Origin: Phaeobacter gallaeciensis DSM 26640
GTDB taxonomy: Bacteria > Pseudomonadota > Alphaproteobacteria > Rhodobacterales > Rhodobacteraceae
Reading direction: 5' to 3'
NCBI RefSeq assembly: GCF_000511385.1
Contig: NC_023137.1
Coordinates: 999,001-1,063,000, forward strand
Length of the DNA: 64,000 nt
Of this stretch, positions 27,765 through 36,733 are shown piece after piece (position 1 is the first letter of the stretch; every line of letters starts with the position of its first letter). The notes below the pieces were generated by a model. It ran no database searches, was not told the DNA's origin, and saw nothing but the letters and a program-made list of their open reading frames with translations. Position numbers and translations under genes: made by a program.

Positions 27765-28727
27765 TCAGACCGCTGGCTGTTCAGGCGCGATGGGCGGGTC
27801 CTTGAGCAGCAGCGCAGCCTTATCGGCGGCCGCTTTTTGCAACTGGATCTGGCGTTCGCGCAGGATCACGAAGAGACCAGCGGCGATGGTGATCAGGATG
27901 CCGATCGCAGCGAGGCCGTTCGGTAGCTCATCAAAGATCCACAGGCCAATCAGAGCCGCAACCGGAATTTCCAGATACTGCATCGAGGCCAGTGTGGCGG
28001 CAGGCGCGTAGCGCAGGCTCCATGTCATCAGCAGATGTGCGGCGGTGCCCAGTAGACCGATGGCAGCCAGAAGGCCCCATTGCTCAGCGTTTGGTGTGAT
28101 CAGCGCCAGTACGGGAAGATCCGCGATCTGGCCCAGCAGCAGTACTGGGGCCAGTAGCACGCAGGCCATGGTGCCGGAGACCGCTTGCAGGCCCACGGGA
28201 TCGGTGTCCTTGGCGATCTGGCGGGTGACGAGCATGAAAAGCGCAAAGATCACCGCCACCATCAGTGGCCAGAGTGCGTGCCAGCCAACAGCCACAAAGC
28301 TGGGCTGGATCACCAGAAGCGTGCCCGCAAAGCCGACAATACAGGCCAGAAGACGGATCATACCCACCTCTTCGCCCAGCACATATTTGCCAAGGAGCAG
28401 CATGATGAACGGCATCACAAAGGCAATCGCCACCGCATCTGCAAGTGGCAGGTATTTCAGCCCGGTGAACATGGCACCAATGCCCGCGATATGTAGCAGG
28501 GTGCGCACAAAGGTCAGGCGTAACACGCGGCCCTGCATCCGCCAGATGCGACCTGTCGCCCAGATCAGCGGGGCGAGCAGCAAAACCTGAGCAGCAAAGC
28601 GGACAAACAGCAGCTGGCCAAGAGGGATATGCGCCCCCAGCAGTTTGGCCACCGCATCCCCCATCGGGGCGGTGATGCAGAAACCAAGCATCAGAAGGAT
28701 GCCGAGGGAGGGGCGATCATGGGTCAT
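27765..28727 (-). CDS. EamA/DMT-family transporter
   Basis: The 320-residue inner-membrane protein has about ten hydrophobic segments arranged as two EamA repeats of five. Landmarks are LKYLPLADAVAIAFVMPF in the first repeat and LRYAPAATLASMQYLEIPVAAL in the second. Such proteins export amino acids, metabolites or drugs; substrate is unknown. The C-terminal 40 residues are charged and cytoplasmic. It is probably transcribed alone. Confidence 0.88.
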   Translation of the reverse strand: MTHDRPSLGILLMLGFCITAPMGDAVAKLLGAHIPLGQLLFVRFAAQVLLLAPLIWATGRIWRMQGRVLRLTFVRTLLHIAGIGAMFTGLKYLPLADAVAIAFVMPFIMLLLGKYVLGEEVGMIRLLACIVGFAGTLLVIQPSFVAVGWHALWPLMVAVIFALFMLVTRQIAKDTDPVGLQAVSGTMACVLLAPVLLLGQIADLPVLALITPNAEQWGLLAAIGLLGTAAHLLMTWSLRYAPAATLASMQYLEIPVAALIGLWIFDELPNGLAAIGILITIAAGLFVILRERQIQLQKAAADKAALLLKDPPIAPEQPAV

Positions 28728-28839
28728 GCGGCCACGCTAGGCGCGGGCGCATGGGGATGCAAGCAGGGGTTGCGATTCGGATCTGGTGTGATGCGTCAGG
28801 TGTATGTTGCACACCCCGCCAGAAAGAGCTTCCGGGACC

Positions 28840-30213
28840 TCAGCAGTTCGGCACGTTCACCGCAAGGCCGCCGAGCGAGGTTTCCTTGTATTTATCATGC
28901 ATGTCCTCACCGGTCTGGCGCATGGTTTCAATGCAGGCATCCAGCGGCACGAAGTGCTGGCCGTCACCGCGCAGGGCGAGGGAGGCGGCAGAAACCGCCT
29001 TGATCGCCGCAAGTCCATTGCGTTCGATACAAGGTACCTGCACCAGACCCTTCACCGGGTCGCAGGTCATACCCAGATGATGCTCCAGCGCGATTTCAGC
29101 GGCGTTTTCTACCTGTTCGGGCGTGCCGCCCATCACCGCACAGAGACCTGCGGCGGACATGGCGGCGGCAGAGCCGACCTCAGCCTGACACCCCGCTTCA
29201 GCGCCGGAGATCGACGCGTTGTACTTCACGAGGCCAGCAATGGCGGCGGCGGTCAGCAGGAAATCCTCGATATGGGTCTCCGACGCGCCGGGCACGTGGT
29301 CGAGGTAATAGCGGATCACCGCCGGCAGGGTGCCTGCAGCGCCATTGGTCGGGGCGGTGACCACCTGACCGCCAGCGGCGTTTTCCTCGTTCACCGCCAT
29401 CGCATAGACGCTCATCCAGTCATTGATGGTGTGGGGCGCGTTGATGTTCATGCCACGTTCGGCCTGCAGGGCATCGTGGATTCCCTTGGCACGGCGGCGT
29501 ACATTGAGGCCACCTGGCAGGATGCCGTCGCGTTCCAGACCACGGTTGATGCAGTCATTCATCACCTGCCAGATGCGGGCTGTGCCTTTGGCGAGGCTGA
29601 CCTCGCAGCCGCGGGAAATCTCGTTTGCGCGTTTCATGCCGGCAATCGATTTGCCGCTGGATTTGGCCATCTCCAGCATTTCAGCGGCGGATTTGAACGG
29701 GTAAGGCACCGGCTCGCCTTCGTCAGTCGCCTTGCCTGCAGCCAGCTCTTCCTCGGTCACGACAAAGCCGCCACCGATGGAATAATAGACCTGTTTCAGG
29801 ATCACATCGCCCTGGGCGTCGGTGGCCATCAGGATCATGCCGTTGGCATGGCCGGGCAGCGCGTGATCATAGTCGAAGATCATATCCGCCTTGGGGTCGA
29901 AATGCAGCGCGCCGAGACCTTCGGGGTGCATGGTGTGGGTTTCGCTCAGCTCTGCTAGAAAGGCCTCTGCCTTATCGTCATCATAGTCATGGGCGACAAA
30001 GCCGCCGAGGCCCAGAATGGTGGCGCGGTCGGTGGCATGGCCAACGCCGGTGAAGGCCAGAGAGCCGTGCAGAGAGGCGCGCAGTCCGTGGAATTCAAAC
30101 GGAGAGGCGCGCATCAGGTCCAGGAACTTTGCAGCGGCCACCATCGGCCCCATTGTGTGCGAGGACGAGGGGCCAATGCCCACTTTGAACATGTCGAAAA
30201 CGGAGAGGAACAT
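28840..30213 (-). CDS. sdaA: L-serine ammonia-lyase, Fe-S type
   Basis: The 457-residue enzyme deaminates L-serine to pyruvate. It begins with MFLSVFDMFKVGIGPSSSHT, carrying the phosphate/serine-binding GPSSSHT. Cysteines for the 4Fe-4S cluster lie in EAGCQAEVGSA and in GMTCDPVKGLVQVPC. Length matches the single-chain bacterial form. The GST gene lies 38 bp upstream on the same strand, so they may share a transcript. Confidence 0.95.
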   Translation of the reverse strand: MFLSVFDMFKVGIGPSSSHTMGPMVAAAKFLDLMRASPFEFHGLRASLHGSLAFTGVGHATDRATILGLGGFVAHDYDDDKAEAFLAELSETHTMHPEGLGALHFDPKADMIFDYDHALPGHANGMILMATDAQGDVILKQVYYSIGGGFVVTEEELAAGKATDEGEPVPYPFKSAAEMLEMAKSSGKSIAGMKRANEISRGCEVSLAKGTARIWQVMNDCINRGLERDGILPGGLNVRRRAKGIHDALQAERGMNINAPHTINDWMSVYAMAVNEENAAGGQVVTAPTNGAAGTLPAVIRYYLDHVPGASETHIEDFLLTAAAIAGLVKYNASISGAEAGCQAEVGSAAAMSAAGLCAVMGGTPEQVENAAEIALEHHLGMTCDPVKGLVQVPCIERNGLAAIKAVSAASLALRGDGQHFVPLDACIETMRQTGEDMHDKYKETSLGGLAVNVPNC

Positions 30214-30251
30214 TAGGTGGCTGATCCTTCTGAGGGATTTGCGTAGGATGG

Positions 30252-30920
30252 CTAGGTAAAGGGGGCCGGGCCGAGGCCTTCTGCCTCGCAGGCCACGGTC
30301 ACGGCAGTGCGGCTTTCCAGCCCGGCGCAGAGGCGCTGCAGGCTGGGGTAATGTGCCAGAGTGAACCAGGATCGGTCGGCCTGCGCCGGATAAAGCGCCA
30401 TCCAGCGTATCTGGCAGGCCAGGTAATAGTCCAACACCGAAGGTTGCAGCGCACCAAACCAAGAGGGACGGGCCGCGGCGGCCTGATCGAGGTTGGTGAG
30501 ATGCTGATGCAGGCGCTGATGCAGCACCTGTTGCAGCTGGGATTGCTGATCGGCGTCCGGGCCGATGTATTTCTTCGGATAAAACAGCATCCGCAGATCG
30601 GCGTGCAGCGTGTTGGATGCAAAGAACAACCACTTCAGGAAGGCTGCGCGGTCTGGGCTGCCAGGGGATGGGGCCATTGCGCTGTGCCGTTCGGACAGCC
30701 ACAACAGAATGGCGGCGGTCTCAAACATTGGCCCGTCCGGGGTTTCCAGCACCGGGATCAGCCCGTTCGGGTTTAGCGCCCGGTACGCCGCGCTCTTCTG
30801 TGCCTTGGCCCTGCGATCAACCAGTACGCATTCGTAGGGTTGACCGAGTTCTTCCAGCACCAGCCGGATGACCAGCGAGGCGTTGTCGGGAGCGTAATGG
30901 AGGCGGTAGCTGTTCATCAT
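30252..30920 (-). CDS. Glutathione S-transferase family protein
   Basis: The 222-residue cytosolic protein has an N-terminal thioredoxin-like domain (NPNGLIPVLETPDG, with cis-proline and the following FETAAILLWLSE) and a helical C-terminal domain. The substrate is unknown. It precedes sdaA on the same strand. Two palindromes in the region upstream (30969-30984 and 30990-31001) could be operators for it. Confidence 0.87.
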   Translation of the reverse strand: MMNSYRLHYAPDNASLVIRLVLEELGQPYECVLVDRRAKAQKSAAYRALNPNGLIPVLETPDGPMFETAAILLWLSERHSAMAPSPGSPDRAAFLKWLFFASNTLHADLRMLFYPKKYIGPDADQQSQLQQVLHQRLHQHLTNLDQAAAARPSWFGALQPSVLDYYLACQIRWMALYPAQADRSWFTLAHYPSLQRLCAGLESRTAVTVACEAEGLGPAPFT

Positions 30921-30968
30921 GGAACCATTCTAAGGTGTCTGCCGGTGTTGGTAACGCCCGTTTCCGAC

Positions 30969-31001
30969 GTTTCCAATAGGAAACACGCAGTTTGCGCAAA
31001 C
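30969..31001. promoter_or_regulatory. Two adjacent palindromes upstream of the GST gene
   Basis: GTTTCC-AATA-GGAAAC (30969-30984) and the perfect palindrome GTTTGCGCAAAC (30990-31001) are centred 19 bp apart in the region between the GST gene and the divergent Dabb gene. They look like operator sites for a dimeric regulator. The regulator is not evident. Confidence 0.4.
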
Positions 31002-31073
31002 ACTGGCGCAAGGGGCGACTGGTGATGTCCGGTGGTTGAGCTTGGCCCCTGGGAGTGGGTAAAGCTAGGGTTT

Positions 31074-31097
31074 GACAGGGCAGCCGGTTGCCCTGTC
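31074..31097 (+). repeat. Perfect hairpin just before the Dabb gene
   Basis: GACAGGGCA (31074-31082) and TGCCCTGTC (31089-31097) form a perfect 9-bp stem with a 6-nt loop. The Shine-Dalgarno GGAGGG begins on the next base, and a TTGACA overlaps the left arm. It could be an operator over a -35 element or an RNA hairpin controlling translation. Confidence 0.5.
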
Positions 31098-31109
31098 GGA
31101 GGGTGTGCT

Positions 31110-31421
31110 GTGATCCTGCATTGTGTGTTCTGTCAGTTCGATGAGACGGTTTCCCGCGTGGCGCGCGAGGATGTTCTTAAGGCTTTGGCGGAGTTCTCGT
31201 GTGGTCTGGAGGGCGTGCTGGCCTTTGACTGGGGGCCGAACCGCGATTTTGAGTGTAAATCCCAAGCCTATAGCGACGGGTTTGTCATCCGGTTTTCGGA
31301 TCGTGCAGCATTGGAGCGGTACGCCGATCATCCCACGCATCAGCAGTTGGGCGCGCAGCTATGTGCCTTATGCGTGGGCGGCGGCGATGGGATCACAGTC
31401 TTTGATCTGGAAATACCATAG
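31110..31421 (+). CDS. Stress-responsive Dabb-domain protein
   Basis: The 103-residue protein starts with GTG (VILHCVFCQF), preceded by GGAGGG at about 7 nt. It fits the dimeric alpha/beta barrel (Dabb) family: an N-terminal strand with HCVFCQF, a helix, then FDWGPN, and a strand-helix part FVIRFSDRAALERYADHPTH. Family members range from stress proteins to small enzymes; function here is unknown. rpiA follows 77 bp downstream. Confidence 0.7.
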   Translation: MILHCVFCQFDETVSRVAREDVLKALAEFSCGLEGVLAFDWGPNRDFECKSQAYSDGFVIRFSDRAALERYADHPTHQQLGAQLCALCVGGGDGITVFDLEIP

Positions 31422-31498
31422 CGGGAGAGCATGGGCTCTCGCACGGATGGTGCAAATCCGTTTATAACGCAACAAAACAAGTGCATGGAGTCGCGGTC

Positions 31499-32287
31499 AT
31501 GACCGGAGAACTATCCCCCATCGACAAGGCCAAATTTGTTGCTGCCAAACGTGCGGCGGAGATGGTTGAAGATGGCATGCGCGTGGGGCTGGGTACAGGC
31601 TCCACGGCGGCCTGGCTGGTGCGCTGTCTGGGTGAGATGGTGCAGAACGATGGGCTGCGGATCAAGGGTGTGCCGACCTCCACCCGCACCGCTGAACTGG
31701 CTCGCGATGTGGGGATCGAGATCCTGACATTGGATGAGGCGAAGTGGCTGGACCTGACCATTGACGGCGCCGACGAGTTTGACCGCGATCTGAACCTGAT
31801 CAAGGGCGGCGGCGGGGCGCTGCTACAGGAGAAGATTGTCGCCACCGCTTCTGACCGGATGGTGGTGATCGCTGACAAGGCCAAAGAGGTCGAGAGCCTT
31901 GGGGCGTTCCCCCTGCCTGTGGAGGTGATCCCCTTTGGTTGGCAGACCACGCAGGCGCTGCTCGAGGAGACTTTGGTGGCGATGGAGGTCATGGGCCGCA
32001 AGACGACGCTGCGGATGAACGGGGATGCGGCGCTGGTGACGGATGAGGGAAACCATATTCTGGATCTGCACCTCAATCGTATTGGCAATGTGCGGCAGAT
32101 GGCGCTGGTGCTGAACCAGATCCCGGGCGTGGTTGAGAATGGTCTGTTCATCGACATCTGCGACACCGTTGTGGTGGGCTACGGCGATGGCAAGGTTGAG
32201 GTGCGCGATATCAACGAGGGCACGGTGGAGACCGACCGGCTTGATTTCGTGGAGACCGAGAACCTGTTTACCGATCTGAGTGACTGA
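31499..32287 (+). CDS. rpiA: Ribose-5-phosphate isomerase A
   Basis: The 262-residue enzyme interconverts ribose-5-phosphate and ribulose-5-phosphate in the pentose phosphate pathway. RpiA motifs GLGTGSTAAWLV, IDGADEFDRDLNLIKGGGGAL and the GNVRQMALVLNQIPGVVENG end are all present. The ATG at 31499 has GGAG upstream. It may form an operon with the kinase-like and glutathione reductase genes downstream. Confidence 0.96.
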   Translation: MTGELSPIDKAKFVAAKRAAEMVEDGMRVGLGTGSTAAWLVRCLGEMVQNDGLRIKGVPTSTRTAELARDVGIEILTLDEAKWLDLTIDGADEFDRDLNLIKGGGGALLQEKIVATASDRMVVIADKAKEVESLGAFPLPVEVIPFGWQTTQALLEETLVAMEVMGRKTTLRMNGDAALVTDEGNHILDLHLNRIGNVRQMALVLNQIPGVVENGLFIDICDTVVVGYGDGKVEVRDINEGTVETDRLDFVETENLFTDLSD

Positions 32288-32324
32288 GGCGAGATAACCC
32301 GTCTAGACCTTATTGGGGGTATCC

Positions 32325-32837
32325 ATGTCGCCATTTCAAGCCACGTCTTCTACACCGACCCTGCACATGCTGTGCGGGAAAATTGCTGCCGGGAAATCCA
32401 CGCTGGCTGCACGACTGGCCGCTGATCAGGGGACCATCCTGCTGGCCGAGGATGCTTGGCTGCATGCGTTGTTTGCCGATCAGATGTCGTCGCCTGCGGA
32501 TTACCTACGCTGCGCAGAAAAACTGCGCGGGATTATGGCGTCGCATGTTGCATCGCTCTTGCAGGCGGGGGTTTCGGTTGTTCTGGACTTTCCCGCGAAT
32601 ACCGTCGACTCCCGTGCTTGGATGCGCAGTTTGATTGATCACACCGATGCAGCCCATCAGTTGCACCTATTGGATGTGCCGGATGAGCTGTGCCTGGCTC
32701 GGCTTCGAGCGCGCAACGCTGCGGGCGCGCATCCTTTTGCGGCAACCGAAGCGCAGTTTCATGCGTTCACCAAGCATTTTACCCATCCTGCTGAAGAAGA
32801 GGGTTTCACGGTCGTCGTGCACAGGGTTGCAGAGTGA
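32325..32837 (+). CDS. Small P-loop ATPase/kinase-like protein (AAA_33 type)
   Basis: The 170-residue protein has a Walker A motif (GKIAAGKST, residues 18-26), an aspartate after a beta strand (VVLDFPANT) and an arginine-rich lid (LARLRARNA). This fits the small AAA_33 group of P-loop phosphotransferases related to zeta toxins and gluconate kinases. The phosphorylated substrate is unknown. No antitoxin-like gene is beside it. The start at 32325 follows a GGGGG run. Confidence 0.75.
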   Translation: MSPFQATSSTPTLHMLCGKIAAGKSTLAARLAADQGTILLAEDAWLHALFADQMSSPADYLRCAEKLRGIMASHVASLLQAGVSVVLDFPANTVDSRAWMRSLIDHTDAAHQLHLLDVPDELCLARLRARNAAGAHPFAATEAQFHAFTKHFTHPAEEEGFTVVVHRVAE

Positions 32838-32990
32838 TCTCGCCCCGGTCTTCTTCACGCGGTTTTCACGGTTTCGCGAGTAAACCGCCCTCGGGCATTA
32901 TAAACCGGGCAGCTTACCCCCACCTGCAAGTCTGGCAATTACCTCTGCGCTATGTGATACCTCGCGCAAGACATGAAAAGGGCGATAGAC

Positions 32991-34346
32991 ATGAGCTTTG
33001 ACTACGATCTCTTTGTTATCGGCGGCGGCTCCGGTGGGGTGCGCGCGGCGCGGGTGGCAGCACAGGGGGGCGCCAAAGTCGCGCTGGCGGAGGAAGACCG
33101 CTATGGCGGCACCTGCGTGATCCGGGGCTGTGTGCCGAAAAAGCTGATGGTCTTTGCCAGTGAATATGCGGGTATGGTTGAGGATGCGCAGGCCTATGGC
33201 TGGGATCTGTCCCCCGGCAGCTTCGACTGGGACCGCTTCAAGACCAAATTGCACGCCGAGCTGGATCGGTTGGAAGGCATCTATCGCGGCATCCTGAAGA
33301 ACAATTCGGTTGAGACCTTTGATCAGCGCGCCAAACTGGCGGATGCCCATACGGTTGAGCTGGCGGACGGCACCCGCAAGACGGCGAAACATATCCTGAT
33401 TGCCACAGGCGGCTGGCCAATGACGCCGGAGTTCCCCGGCTCCGAACTGGCCATCACCTCAAACGAGATATTCCATCTGGAAAAACTGCCCGAAAGCATG
33501 CTGATTGTCGGCGGTGGCTATATCGCCTGCGAATTTGCAGGCATCATGAACGGGTTGGGGGTCAAGACCACGCAGTATTATCGCGGTGCGCAGATCCTGC
33601 GGGGGTTCGACGATGAGGCGCGTGGACTGATCTCAGAGGAGATGTGCCAGTCCGGTGTGGATCTGCATCTGGGCACCAATGTGCTGGAGATGCGCAAAGA
33701 GGGCGACAAGATCTGGGTGAAGGCCACCAATGGTGATGAGACCCTATTCGATCAGGTGATGTTTGCCACCGGTCGCAGCCCCAATGCTGACAATCTCGGT
33801 CTGGAGGCGCTGGGCATTGAGCGCGACCGCGCCGGGGCCATTGTGGTCGATCAATACAGCCAGACTGGCGTGCCGTCGGTCTATGCTGTTGGGGATGTGA
33901 CCAACCGGGTGAACCTGACGCCGGTTGCCATTCGCGAGGGCATGGCCTTTGTCGAGACGGTGTTCAATGGCAACCCGACCAGCCCCGATCACGACCTGAT
34001 CCCGACGGCCATCTTTACCCAGCCGGAAATGGGCACCGTCGGCCTCAGCGAGGAAGCGGCGGCGGAACAGGAGGAGATCGAGGTCTATGCGACCTCCTTC
34101 AAACCGATGCAGCAGGCCTTTGCCGGGCGGGCACAGCGGGTGCTGATGAAGCTCATCGTCTCCAAGGCGACGCGCAAGGTGCTGGGATGTCATATTGTCG
34201 CTCCGGGAGCGGGTGAAATGATACAGCTGGCAGGCATTGCCGTAAAAATGGGTGCAACAAAAGAAGACTTTGATCGTACCGTGGCAGTGCATCCGACGAT
34301 GTCGGAAGAGCTGGTCACGATGAAGACACCGGTGCGGACGGCTTGA
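32991..34346 (+). CDS. gor: Glutathione-disulfide reductase
   Basis: The 451-residue flavoprotein reduces GSSG to GSH with NADPH. It has the FAD motif FVIGGGSGGVRAAR, the redox disulphide GGTCVIRGCVPKK, an NADPH-binding GGGYIACEFAG and the C-terminal dimer-interface histidine in VHPTMSEEL. I prefer the ATG at 32991 (MSFDYDLF) to that at 32973 because this gives the usual family start and length. Confidence 0.95.
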   Translation: MSFDYDLFVIGGGSGGVRAARVAAQGGAKVALAEEDRYGGTCVIRGCVPKKLMVFASEYAGMVEDAQAYGWDLSPGSFDWDRFKTKLHAELDRLEGIYRGILKNNSVETFDQRAKLADAHTVELADGTRKTAKHILIATGGWPMTPEFPGSELAITSNEIFHLEKLPESMLIVGGGYIACEFAGIMNGLGVKTTQYYRGAQILRGFDDEARGLISEEMCQSGVDLHLGTNVLEMRKEGDKIWVKATNGDETLFDQVMFATGRSPNADNLGLEALGIERDRAGAIVVDQYSQTGVPSVYAVGDVTNRVNLTPVAIREGMAFVETVFNGNPTSPDHDLIPTAIFTQPEMGTVGLSEEAAAEQEEIEVYATSFKPMQQAFAGRAQRVLMKLIVSKATRKVLGCHIVAPGAGEMIQLAGIAVKMGATKEDFDRTVAVHPTMSEELVTMKTPVRTA

Positions 34347-34415
34347 TTTTTCAGGCAGAAACCACAGGTAGGAACAACAAGCCGCGATGGGCGGCGAGAT
34401 AGGGATTGGACACAT

Positions 34416-35573
34416 ATGGCGGGCAATAACGGTGGCCCCTGGGGGGGCGGTGGCTCTTCTGGCGGCTCAGGCAACAGAGGCAACAACCAAGGCGGTGACG
34501 ACAATCGTGGGGGCGGACGCCGCCCTGATGATGGTCAGATCCCCGAGATCGACGAGCTGGTGAAAAAAGGCCAGGAACAGCTGCGGGTGCTGATGGGCGG
34601 TCGTGGCGGTGGCACTGGCGGCGGTGGCCGCGGTGGCGCTGGCGGCGGCGGTGGTGGTCCGCAGCTGACCAAGGGCACCGTGGCGCTGGGCGCGTTGGTG
34701 GCTGTCGGCTTCTGGGCCTTTGCCAGCTTCTACACCGTGAAGCCGGAAGAACAGTCGGTTGAACTGTTCCTTGGAGAGTATTCTTCCACCGGGCAGCCGG
34801 GCCTGAACTTTGCGCCCTGGCCGCTGGTGACCAAGGAAATTCTGCCGGTGACCCGCGAACAGACCGAGGATATCGGTGTGGGCGGCGGTCGTGGCTCTGA
34901 GGCCGGGCTGATGCTGACCGGCGACGAGAACATCGTCGATATCGATTTCCAGGTGGTCTGGAATATCAATGATCCGGCGAAGTTCCTGTTCAATCTGCGC
35001 GATGCCCGCACCACCATCCGTGCGGTGTCGGAATCCGCGATGCGCGAAATTATCGCCCAATCCGAGCTGGCACCGATCCTGAACCGGGATCGCGGCGCGA
35101 TTGCCTCGCGCTTGCAGGATCTGATCCAGTTCACCCTGGATGACTATGACAGTGGCATCAACATTATCCGCGTGAACTTTGACAAGGCGGATCCGCCGGC
35201 CTCGGTTATCGCGGCCTTCCGCGATGTTCAGGCGGCTGAGCAGGAACGTGACCGCCGTCAGAACGAAGCCGATGCCTATGCCAACAATGCGCTGGCCGAG
35301 GCCCGCGGTCAGGCGGCAGAGCTGCTGGAGAAAGCCGAAGGCTACCGTGCTCGCGTTGTGAACGAAGCGCAGGGTGAGGCGAGCCGTTTTTCTGCGGTTC
35401 TGACCGAATATGAGAAAGCCCCGGATGTGACCCGCAAGCGTCTCTATTTGGAGACGATGGAAGAGGTGCTGGGCCGCGTCGACAAGATCATCTTGGATGA
35501 GCAATCCGGCGAAGGTCAGGGCGTCGTTCCCTATCTGCCGCTGAATGAACTGCGCCGTGGAGGTAGCAACTGA
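34416..35573 (+). CDS. hflK: HflK, FtsH protease modulator
   Basis: The 385-residue protein has a cytoplasmic N-terminal part with two glycine-rich tracts (residues about 4-35 and 62-86), one membrane helix (about 89-110) and a periplasmic SPFH/PHB domain. The long coiled-coil region (about 260-320, AAEQERDRRQNEADAYANNA) follows. With HflC it forms the cage that surrounds FtsH. The stop overlaps the hflC start (TGATG), as expected for equal synthesis of the two. Confidence 0.95.
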   Translation: MAGNNGGPWGGGGSSGGSGNRGNNQGGDDNRGGGRRPDDGQIPEIDELVKKGQEQLRVLMGGRGGGTGGGGRGGAGGGGGGPQLTKGTVALGALVAVGFWAFASFYTVKPEEQSVELFLGEYSSTGQPGLNFAPWPLVTKEILPVTREQTEDIGVGGGRGSEAGLMLTGDENIVDIDFQVVWNINDPAKFLFNLRDARTTIRAVSESAMREIIAQSELAPILNRDRGAIASRLQDLIQFTLDDYDSGINIIRVNFDKADPPASVIAAFRDVQAAEQERDRRQNEADAYANNALAEARGQAAELLEKAEGYRARVVNEAQGEASRFSAVLTEYEKAPDVTRKRLYLETMEEVLGRVDKIILDEQSGEGQGVVPYLPLNELRRGGSN

Positions 35574-36463
35574 TGCGTAAATCAACTCTTTTGCTGCCCG
35601 CACTGGTGATTATCGTCATCACCGCGCTGTCGTCTGTGTTTATCGTGGATGAGCGCGAAAAGGCGCTGGTTCTGCAATTTGGTCGCGTGGTCTCCGTTAA
35701 GGAAGAGCCGGGGCTGGCGTTTAAGATTCCGCTCATTCAGGAGGTTGTGCGTTACGATGACCGTATCCTGAGCCGTGACATCGATCCGCTGGAAATCACC
35801 CCGTCGGATGACCGCCGTCTGGTGGTCGACGCCTTTGCCCGATATCGGATCACCGATGTGAACCGGTTCCGTCAGGCCGTTGGTGGTGGCGGTATTGCTG
35901 CTGCTGAGAGCCGCCTGGATTCGATCCTGCGGGCGCAGACCCGCGAAATCCTTGGCTCCGTCAGCTCCAATGACATCCTGTCGTCGGACCGCGCGGCGCT
36001 GATGCTGCGGATCCGAAACGGTGCCATCGCTGATGCCCGAGCGCTTGGGATCACCATCATCGACGTTCGCCTGAAGCGCACAGACCTGCCGTCTGAAAAC
36101 CTTGATGCGACCTTTGAGCGGATGCGGGCCGAGCGTGTGCGTGAAGCCACTGATGAACGCGCCCGAGGCAATGAGGCCGCACAGCGGATCCGGGCGCAGG
36201 CCGACCGGACCGTGGTTGAGCTGGTCTCCGAGGCGCAGCGCGAAGCGGAGATCATTCGCGGTGAAGCAGATGCTGAGCGTAACGCGATCTTTGCGCAGGC
36301 CTATGGTGCGGATCCTGAATTCTTCGAATTCTACCGCTCGCTCAACGCCTATGCCGCGTCGTTGCAAGCCGGAAACTCCACCATGGTTCTGTCGCCGGAC
36401 AATGAGTTTTTCAACTATCTGAAATCCTCGGATGGCAAACCGGCAGCGGCTGCCCAGCAATGA
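35573..36463 (+). CDS. hflC: HflC, FtsH protease modulator
   Basis: The 296-residue partner of HflK has an N-terminal membrane helix (LLLPALVIIVITALSSVFIV), the SPFH domain with the start motif DEREKALVLQFG and the coiled-coil RGNEAAQRIRAQADRTVVEL. It overlaps hflK by one base. A strong terminator follows, so hflKC form a unit that may also include gor upstream. Confidence 0.96.
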   Translation: MRKSTLLLPALVIIVITALSSVFIVDEREKALVLQFGRVVSVKEEPGLAFKIPLIQEVVRYDDRILSRDIDPLEITPSDDRRLVVDAFARYRITDVNRFRQAVGGGGIAAAESRLDSILRAQTREILGSVSSNDILSSDRAALMLRIRNGAIADARALGITIIDVRLKRTDLPSENLDATFERMRAERVREATDERARGNEAAQRIRAQADRTVVELVSEAQREAEIIRGEADAERNAIFAQAYGADPEFFEFYRSLNAYAASLQAGNSTMVLSPDNEFFNYLKSSDGKPAAAAQQ

Positions 36464-36504
36464 TCACCGCAGCAGATATTCTGCGTATGAGTGTGAGAGA
36501 ACAG

Positions 36505-36538
36505 AAAGGGGCTGACAGTTGGGTCGGCCCCTTTTTTT
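36505..36538 (+). terminator. Terminator after hflC
   Basis: AAAGGGGCTGAC (36505-36516) pairs with GTCGGCCCCTTT (36523-36534) with one G-U pair, followed by a run of seven T. Confidence 0.92.
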
Positions 36539-36733
36539 ATCCCCTTTTCTTGGGTGCGTTCCTCAGCGACAGCTCACCGGGTTTCACTTCGAATTGAATA
36601 CGTGCAACATTCGTTGTGACCGTTTTTGAAAAGACTACATTACAGCCCATGATCCGCTGCGGGCCCAGAGGTGCGTGCCCGTGCAGGCCCCGCCGCAGCA
36701 GATGGAATTTGGCGACAACTAAGGAGTAGTTTC

